NCBI RefSeq assembly: GCF_026343335.1
Contig: NZ_JAPELX010000001.1
Span: 2,728,001-2,792,000, forward strand
Length of the DNA stretch: 64,000 bases
From: Streptomyces sp. NBC_00078
Lineage (GTDB): Bacteria > Actinomycetota > Actinomycetes > Streptomycetales > Streptomycetaceae
Direction of reading: 5' to 3'
Every line of letters starts with the position of its first letter. The stretch's first letter is position 1. The position numbers and the translations under genes are program-made. Shown here piece by piece: positions 58,901 to 64,000 of this stretch. The notes beneath the pieces were generated by a model. That model was not told where the DNA came from. It worked only from the letters and a program-made list of their open reading frames with translations, and ran no database searches.

Positions 58901-58945
58901 CCTGTGTTCGAAATTTCAACAGACGATCGGCATGACGAACACAGG
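58901..58945 (-). promoter_or_regulatory. Candidate IclR operator region before iclR
   Basis: CCTGTGTTCG (58901-58910) and CGAACACAGG (58936-58945) are perfect inverted repeats. The almost symmetric GTTCGAAATTTCAAC (58906-58920) lies at their left end. Its core resembles boxes at 36990 and 39292. Confidence 0.65.
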
Positions 58946-59012
58946 CTACGCAAGTGCGTTTGCCCGGGCAATGGTTCTGCGCAGACCACCTGAGCACCCC
59001 TGTGGTACTACT

Positions 59013-59054
59013 GTCCCCCATGTGCGACACGTCACATCATGTCGCACACGGGAC
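59013..59054 (+). promoter_or_regulatory. Long inverted repeat before TerD-nuclease gene
   Basis: TGTGCGACA (59021-59029) and TGTCGCACA (59040-59048) are perfect inverted halves with a 10-base spacer, flanked by GTCCC (59013) and GGGAC (59050), which extend the symmetry. A -10-like TACTAC lies directly upstream (59006-59011). Confidence 0.75.
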
Positions 59055-59106
59055 AGCCGCGGCGGGAGGGGCCAGCGGCTTCCCGGCTTGGTGATTGGGG
59101 GGTTCC

Positions 59107-61146
59107 ATGCACGAAATGGTCAAGGGCTCGAACGTGTCCCTGACGGCCCTGAGCGAGAACCTCGGTTCGGTGATGGTCGGCCTGGGCTGGGTGAGCCCGA
59201 GCGGCGAAGGCGACGCGGACGTGTCCGTCTTACTCCTGGGCACGAACGGCAAGGTGCGCATCGACACCGACTTCTACTTCTACAACAACCCGGTCGCTGC
59301 CGACGGAAGCGTGCAGTTGCTGGGGAAGACGCCAACGGCGGACGGCAACGAGGACCGCATCGGCTTCGATCTCACCGCCGTTCCGGCTGACGTGGACCGC
59401 ATCGTCGTAGCCGCGAGCCGGTACGACGGGGCCCGGTTCGGTGAGCTGGAGGACCTGGGGGTGACACTGGCCGACGCGGCGGGCGAGCACCTCCTCCGGT
59501 TCGCCATCGACGACGCCGACTCGGTGAGCGCGATCATCTTCGGAGAGCTGTACCGGCGCGGGGACGAGTGGAAGTTCCGGGCCGTGGGTCAGGGTTACGA
59601 AACCGGCCTGGCCGGCCTGGCCACGGACTTCGGGGTGAACATCGACGACGACGCGGTCGAGGCGGAGACGCTCGAAAACGCTGGGGACTCGAATACGACG
59701 GCTCCCGCCGCCCCCGTCGAGGCACTGCCGCAGGCCGCCGCCCTCGAGGCCATCCCGGCTCCCCGGAAACCGGACGAGGCCGAGGCCACGCCGAGGAAGC
59801 CGGCCGCGCGGCCGCGCACGGCGAAGAAGAAGGTCACGCTGCCCAAGGTGACCAGGAAGTCCCTGGCGGACAACGAGTCCTGGCGGGAAGCCAGGGCCTT
59901 TCCGGTCTCGGTGCTCAAGAGCGACCGGGACCGGGAGACGCGCGCCACCTCGGTGTTGTTGTCGGTGATGGCGCAGGTGCCCGAGTTCGGCAGAAGGCTC
60001 ACGGCCGCGTTCGGGGCGCCGGCGGGCCGTATGGAGACGTTCACCGAGGTCTCCCTGCCGCACGGCGACACGCCCCGGCGCCCCGACGGGGTCATCCGCG
60101 TCGAGCGGGCCGGGAAGCTGTGGACGGCGCTCGTCGAGACCAAGACCAACGGCAACTCCCTCAAGGCCGAACAGGTGCAGGCGTACATGGACATCGCCGC
60201 CCGTCGTGGCTACGAGGCCGTGATCACGCTGTCGAACGATGTCGCCCTGGAGGGCAGCCCGCTCGTCGACGTCAAGATCGACGGGCGGCGCAAGCACAAG
60301 GTGGCCCTGCGGCATCTGTCCTGGGCCGAAGTCACCCACCAGGCACAGATGTTGATCCGGCACGAAGGCGTTGGGAACGCGGCGCACGCCTGGCTGCTCC
60401 AGGAGCTGCTGCACTATCTGCAGCACGAGAACTCCGGCTGCCACGGCTTCCAGAACATGGGCTCGGCCTGGGTGCCCGTGCGCAACGGAATCGACGACGA
60501 AACCCTGTGCCGGGGCGAACCCCGGGCGCTGGAAGTGGTCGAGAGCTGGGAGCGGCTCATCCGCCAGGTGTGCATCCGGCTGGGCGGCGAACTCGGGCAG
60601 AAGGTGCTCCCCGCCCAGCGGGCCAAGCGCGGAGCTGATCCCGGGGCGCGCCGGGCCCTGCTGGCGGACAGGCTCTGCGTCGACGGGCGGCTTCATGCCG
60701 GGTTGCGCGTCGAGGGCGCGCCCGGTCTGCTTGCCGTCACCGCCGACCTGCGGACCGGCAAGCTCCGTATCTCGGTCGAGATCCCAGTACCGGACCAGGG
60801 CTACCCACTGAGCTGGGCCAAGCGTCTGATCCGCCGGCTGGAGGAAGCCCCTGCGGACCTGCACGTCGAGACCCTGGTCGAAGGCGAGGGGGGCGGACCC
60901 CGGGGGACTCTGGAGCGCCTGCGCCCCGAGCCGGCCGACATGCTCCCGAAGAACGCCGCCACCCGGATCACCGGTTTCCGCCTGTCCCTGCTCAAGAGCA
61001 TGGGCAACGGCCGCGGCAACGCTGAGACCGGCTTCATCCGCAGCGTGGACGACGCGGTGCAACGCTTCTATACGGCAGTGGTGGTCCACCTGGACGCTGC
61101 GACGCAGCAACGGGTTTCGTCGAAGGAGCGCACCAGCACGGGATGA
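59107..61146 (+). CDS. TerD domain fused to PD-(D/E)XK-like nuclease domain
   Basis: This 679-residue protein starts at ATG 59107, with a G-rich Shine-Dalgarno (GGGGGG) five bases upstream; TTG 59095 is an alternative. Residues 1-185 form a TerD domain ([62 protein letters not shown]). A linker rich in Ala, Pro and Lys follows (190-255, with RPRTAKKKVTLPKVTRK). At about 255-420 a nuclease-like core shows Pro326-Asp327, then Glu344-x-Lys346 in ALVETKTNG, the PD-(D/E)XK pattern, with QVQAYMDIAARRGYEAVITLSND after it. The C-terminal third is unassigned. It suggests a stress-triggered DNA-processing or defence protein. Confidence 0.85.
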   Translation: MHEMVKGSNVSLTALSENLGSVMVGLGWVSPSGEGDADVSVLLLGTNGKVRIDTDFYFYNNPVAADGSVQLLGKTPTADGNEDRIGFDLTAVPADVDRIVVAASRYDGARFGELEDLGVTLADAAGEHLLRFAIDDADSVSAIIFGELYRRGDEWKFRAVGQGYETGLAGLATDFGVNIDDDAVEAETLENAGDSNTTAPAAPVEALPQAAALEAIPAPRKPDEAEATPRKPAARPRTAKKKVTLPKVTRKSLADNESWREARAFPVSVLKSDRDRETRATSVLLSVMAQVPEFGRRLTAAFGAPAGRMETFTEVSLPHGDTPRRPDGVIRVERAGKLWTALVETKTNGNSLKAEQVQAYMDIAARRGYEAVITLSNDVALEGSPLVDVKIDGRRKHKVALRHLSWAEVTHQAQMLIRHEGVGNAAHAWLLQELLHYLQHENSGCHGFQNMGSAWVPVRNGIDDETLCRGEPRALEVVESWERLIRQVCIRLGGELGQKVLPAQRAKRGADPGARRALLADRLCVDGRLHAGLRVEGAPGLLAVTADLRTGKLRISVEIPVPDQGYPLSWAKRLIRRLEEAPADLHVETLVEGEGGGPRGTLERLRPEPADMLPKNAATRITGFRLSLLKSMGNGRGNAETGFIRSVDDAVQRFYTAVVVHLDAATQQRVSSKERTSTG

Positions 61147-61315
61147 GAACGGCGCCCACGTGCAGCCCGGCGGTCTCCGTCAATTTACGGGCACACGCAC
61201 GGCGCGTCGGGGCACCGGCCGATCCACGCCATGCATCGGCCACCGCACCGACGGCGTTTGGAACTTGCCGGAAGCAGCTCCGAAGAGCCTCAGATTCACC
61301 AGAGTTTCCAGTCAC

Positions 61316-61633
61316 TCAGGGCTTTCGGTGACGCCCTCGGCCGGGACCGAGACCGGGCGGAGCGGGCTGAACGTCCTGCCCACTCTCAGAGGCAGGTGGG
61401 GGCACAAGGCCGAGGAATTCCCGGGCGGCGTCCGCGTCTGCCGCGACACCGACCGTCACCCATGCGTGCCCGTCCCACTCCAGCAGGGCACGCGGGGCAT
61501 CGGGGGCAATGTGGGAGGCGCGAGCTCCGTCGGCAAGGGGGACGGCCCGGCGTGTGCCAGTGATCTCCCGATCCGCAGCCCGGCGTCGGTCGCGTCGGGC
61601 TGCCCACTCGTGCAGGGGCTCCTCTTCCGCCAT
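61316..61633 (-). CDS. DUF6087 family protein
   Basis: This 105-residue Streptomyces protein shows EPLHEWAARRDRRRAA, RRAVPLADG, ASHIAPDAPRALLEWDGHAWVTVGVAADADAA (in parts) and a proline/glycine-rich basic tail (PPGLGPGRGRHRKP), the pattern of DUF6087. Its function is unknown. It lies 28 bases downstream of the methyltransferase gene on the same strand, so it could be the last gene of the RiPP operon. Confidence 0.78.
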   Translation of the reverse strand: MAEEEPLHEWAARRDRRRAADREITGTRRAVPLADGARASHIAPDAPRALLEWDGHAWVTVGVAADADAAREFLGLVPPPASESGQDVQPAPPGLGPGRGRHRKP

Positions 61634-61661
61634 CGTCTGCGCCTCCCGGTGCTCGCTACCG

Positions 61662-62792
61662 TCAGAACCTAGACCAGGTCACAGTCTGCCCTTCGGGGGT
61701 GACTGCGACCTCGAACAGATCCAGGCCCGGGGAGCCATCGGCCTCCCATTGGGAGACGGTCTCCTCGACGTCGTCCCACAAGCGAGCGGGTCCGCCCTGA
61801 CGGACCCTCCAGGTCTCACCGTCCTGAACGAGAGCGGCCCAGGCGCCGGCATCCACGTCGACCAGGAGGTGTTCGGTGCGGCCATCCCGGTTGAGGCTGA
61901 GGCGCTGTGCGTGAGCGGCTGCAAGCTGAGCGACGAAACGCGTGTCCCAGTCGTCCAGATCATCGGCAGCGAGCACGGTGGTGCGTTCCTCTCCGTCGTC
62001 GATGCCGGGCAGAAGGCCGAGCGGGGGCGGGAGCTGAGGTCGGGCGATCATGAATGAGACCTGCCCGCCGAGGAGCCGGCCGCGGGCGGTGCCGTCCTCC
62101 CCCACGGTGAGCCGGGCGAGTTCGGAGGAGTAGAGCCAGCCGGACAGGGGAGCGAGGATGATTCCGCCGGGCCGGGTCTGCTCCACCCACGCATACGGGA
62201 GCTCGGTGACTCCGCAGGTGGCGATCAGCCGGTCGTACGGGGCGCCGTCGGGGTGGCCGGCGAGCCCGTCGCCCTCGATCAGGAGCGGCGCGTACCCGGC
62301 GTGCCCGAGCGCGGTACGGGCGCGGATGGAGACTTCCGCGTCGACCTCCATGGACGTCACGAAGTCTTCGCCGAGGCGGTGGCAGAGCAGGCCGGTGGAG
62401 TATCCGGTGCCTGTGCCGATTTCCAGCACGCGGTTGCCGTCCTCGACTCGGAGGTCTTCGAGCATCCGGACGACGAGGCCGGGCAGGGTGCTCGATGAGG
62501 TGGGCTCGCGCAGGACCTCACCGCGAATGTCCCCAGGGGCGATCGTCCCGGCGATCTGGGTGACGAGGGAGGCGTCTTGGTAGCAGCCGACCAGCCATCC
62601 GGGGTCATCGGGGAGGACGGGCCGCCACGCGGTGGGGCCGGGGCTGTCGGCCCGTTCGAAGAAGCCGCCGCGCAGGAACTCGTGCCGGGGCACGCTTTCA
62701 ACGGCGGCCCGCCATGGGCCGATGCGCAGGTGGCCGCTGGCGGCCAGGCGCTCGGCGAGCGTGAGGCGGAGGCCTTTGTCGTCGTCGGTCAC
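61662..62792 (-). CDS. tgmC: PIMT-like O-methyltransferase of graspetide/aspartimide operon
   Basis: This 376-residue SAM-dependent methyltransferase is homologous to protein-L-isoaspartate methyltransferase. Residues about 95-250 contain EPTSSSTLPGLVVRML (substrate loop), the SAM motif VLEIGTGTGYSTGLL, and YDRLIATCGVTELPYAW. A C-terminal extension of about 150 residues is beyond PIMT. In fuscimiditide-type loci such enzymes methylate an Asp of the ATP-grasp-modified peptide, which then closes to an aspartimide. The start GTG 62792 overlaps the grasp gene (GTGA), giving a coupled operon. Confidence 0.88.
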   Translation of the reverse strand: MTDDDKGLRLTLAERLAASGHLRIGPWRAAVESVPRHEFLRGGFFERADSPGPTAWRPVLPDDPGWLVGCYQDASLVTQIAGTIAPGDIRGEVLREPTSSSTLPGLVVRMLEDLRVEDGNRVLEIGTGTGYSTGLLCHRLGEDFVTSMEVDAEVSIRARTALGHAGYAPLLIEGDGLAGHPDGAPYDRLIATCGVTELPYAWVEQTRPGGIILAPLSGWLYSSELARLTVGEDGTARGRLLGGQVSFMIARPQLPPPLGLLPGIDDGEERTTVLAADDLDDWDTRFVAQLAAAHAQRLSLNRDGRTEHLLVDVDAGAWAALVQDGETWRVRQGGPARLWDDVEETVSQWEADGSPGLDLFEVAVTPEGQTVTWSRF

Positions 62793-63742
62793 GTCGTGGT
62801 CTTCCTCTCCAAGAGGTCGGCCAGGGCTGCGCACATGGGCAGACCCGTCTCAGGCTCCAGCCAGTACCACTGACCGGAGGGGTTGCATTCCAGGAACCAC
62901 CATTGCCCGTCCTCGGCCACGCAGAAGTCGAAAGCCCCGAAGCCAAGACCGAAGTGGTCCATGTAGTGGCGCAACGCCGGCGCGATGTCCGGTGGCGGCT
63001 CCACGGAGGCGTAGGTGAGCCGGTCGTAGTTGGTGCGCCAGTCCAACAGGTCGGAGTCGATGCGGACGCAGAACACCCGGGTACCGATGACGGTCACCCG
63101 TACGTCCGCGGTCTTGTGGATGCGCTTCTGGAAGAGGTGCGCCGTACCCGCCACGCCGTCGTCGATGTCTGCGGCGGACACTTCGGCGACCTTGACGACG
63201 TTCGACACTCCGTCAACCCGGTACACGGGGTTGTGCAGCGGCTTGTAGATGACCGATCCGTGCCGCTTGATGAAGGCTCGGGCCGCGTCGGGGCTGGAGG
63301 TGATGAGCGTTGGCGGCACCAGGAAGCCTGCCTGTACCGCCGCGGCGAGCCCGGACGGTTTGAACTCCGCGTCCCCGATGCGGTGCGGGTGGTTGACGTA
63401 CAGGCAGCCCGGCAGGGCAGCCAGTACCCCGCCGAGCCCGTACCGAGCCTGCGTGACGGCGAACCGTGCGTCCTGCTCATCGAGGTGCGGGAAGGCGAAC
63501 CCGGTTGGCCGACGGTAGTACATGGCGCGGACGTTGGCCAGATCCGCGGTGCGGGAAGGGGTGAGTAGACGGCCCTGGATCCCGTGCGGGGTGATCTCTG
63601 CCTTCACCGACAGTGATGCGGGGAAGTCCCCCGAGTCGAGCCGCACGACCGGGATGTCCCGGCCGTGCAGCTCGCGAATCACCACATCGGCGGTGGGGTC
63701 GTTCAGGCTGGTGACGACCAACACCGGACGCGTGTCAGTCAC
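62789..63742 (-). CDS. tgmB: ATP-grasp RiPP ligase
   Basis: This 317-residue protein of the ATP-grasp ribosomal peptide maturase group has VLVVTSLNDPTADVVIREL at the N-terminus, KRHGSVIYKPLHNPVYRVD (nucleotide-binding lysine), FQKRIHKTADVRVTVIGTRVF and the metal/ATP motif FLECNPSGQWYWLE. The enzymes form ester or amide links between Ser/Thr/Lys and Asp/Glu side chains of a precursor. The start GTG 63742 overlaps the precursor stop by four bases. It acts in the cytoplasm. Confidence 0.92.
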   Translation of the reverse strand: MTDTRPVLVVTSLNDPTADVVIRELHGRDIPVVRLDSGDFPASLSVKAEITPHGIQGRLLTPSRTADLANVRAMYYRRPTGFAFPHLDEQDARFAVTQARYGLGGVLAALPGCLYVNHPHRIGDAEFKPSGLAAAVQAGFLVPPTLITSSPDAARAFIKRHGSVIYKPLHNPVYRVDGVSNVVKVAEVSAADIDDGVAGTAHLFQKRIHKTADVRVTVIGTRVFCVRIDSDLLDWRTNYDRLTYASVEPPPDIAPALRHYMDHFGLGFGAFDFCVAEDGQWWFLECNPSGQWYWLEPETGLPMCAALADLLERKTTT

Positions 63743-64000
63743 TGGTCGCTGTCGCTCCCGGTGTCGCTGTCCTGAGTGGTGCCGTTGCCGTCCGGGCTGG
63801 TGCCCGTGGAGGGGCTGGTGCCGGTGCTGGTGCCGTGGCCAGGCATCTCCATGACCTGGCCACTCACGTCATAGAACTTGGCGGTCTGGGTGTCCGGGTC
63901 CAGTCGGCTGGTGGTGTATCCGGGGGCCATCGTGGGGTACGGCGCCATGCGGCCGACCCCCCACGGCAGCGGGGTGATGATTCCCTGCGGAACAGCCGTG
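63739..64000 (-). CDS. tgmA: Graspetide precursor peptide (5' end outside window)
   Basis: At least 87 residues are visible, the frame remaining open past the window edge. The segment PLPWGVGRMAPYPT is typical of ATP-grasp-modified RiPP precursors, followed by SRLDPDTQTAKFYD and VMEMPGHGTSTGTSP. The C-terminal region is rich in Thr and Ser (GTSTGTSPSTGTSP) and then in Asp (DSDTGSDSD), the donor and acceptor residues for omega-ester linkage. The true core boundary cannot be read. ATG 63948 is an internal methionine. Confidence 0.85.
   Translation of the reverse strand, partial: TAVPQGIITPLPWGVGRMAPYPTMAPGYTTSRLDPDTQTAKFYDVSGQVMEMPGHGTSTGTSPSTGTSPDGNGTTQDSDTGSDSDQ

Noticed and set aside
61160-61672. 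Plus-strand 170-residue frame after the TerD-nuclease gene
   Set aside because: It overlaps DUF6087 on the other strand, which has recognisable family sequence; the plus frame has none.
1-64000. tRNA, rRNA, riboswitch or insertion sequence
   Set aside because: No cloverleaf with conserved T-loop, no rRNA-like stretches, no transposase frames or terminal inverted repeats were noticed on reading both strands; a covariance-model scan was not possible.

Overview
The window is high-GC (about 70%) DNA of a Streptomyces or a very close actinobacterial relative. This rests on the GC-rich third codon positions, the frequent GTG starts, the linked fasR-fabD-fabH-acpP-fabF cluster, the many actinobacterial DUF families (DUF3052, DUF3145, DUF4429, DUF6087, DUF397) and an ATP-grasp RiPP locus of Streptomyces type. 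No rRNA, tRNA, CRISPR array, phage or insertion sequence was recognised.

Layout. 0-4.3 kb, minus strand: a stress block with a partial TerA-like gene, a TerC-related DUF475 membrane protein, two terD paralogues, an AhpE-like peroxiredoxin and DUF3052. 4.6-7.4 kb: aceE (pyruvate dehydrogenase E1). 7.4-16.7 kb: accessory genes (K+ channel, DHA2 exporter with divergent TetR, alpha/beta hydrolase, DUF4429-SHOCT protein, MerR-controlled aldo/keto reductase, serine hydrolase, pirin). 16.7-22.3 kb: the fatty acid synthase regulator and operon, closed by a strong hairpin, with DUF3145 convergent. 22.6-36.7 kb: SGNH lipoprotein, aldose epimerase, GH3 glycosidase with TetR, RidA, a frameshifted LysR gene, a C15-peptidase-like protein that lacks the catalytic Cys, membrane proteins, a serine hydrolase, ohr, and a MarR/quinone-reductase-like pair.

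37-45.7 kb is a sugar module: enolase-superfamily sugar acid dehydratase, zinc dehydrogenase, a TIM-barrel U32-like protein, a ChvE-type multiple-monosaccharide ABC transporter and a second aldose epimerase. A matching lactonase (SMP-30) and IclR regulator lie at 57.3-58.9 kb, and a GH51 arabinofuranosidase at 53-54.7 kb. Three similar TCGAAAT(A/T)TCGAAC-like sites, before the dehydratase, the U32-like gene and iclR, suggest one dispersed regulon for oxidative pentose or galactose catabolism.

45.9-57 kb holds an aminotransferase with an unusual Met/Gln/Pro tail, a deletion scar of a HATPase/XRE/DUF397 locus, a membrane Ser/Thr kinase with an FHA partner, an Rrf2 regulator and a zincin/MAB_1171c pair followed by a GC-rich minisatellite. 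59-61 kb encodes a TerD domain fused to a PD-(D/E)XK-like nuclease domain. The window ends in a tightly overlapping RiPP operon (precursor, ATP-grasp ligase, PIMT-like methyltransferase) of the graspetide/aspartimide type; the precursor start lies outside. Many regulator and enzyme genes here show a -10 hexamer 6-7 bases before the start codon, as expected for leaderless mRNAs.
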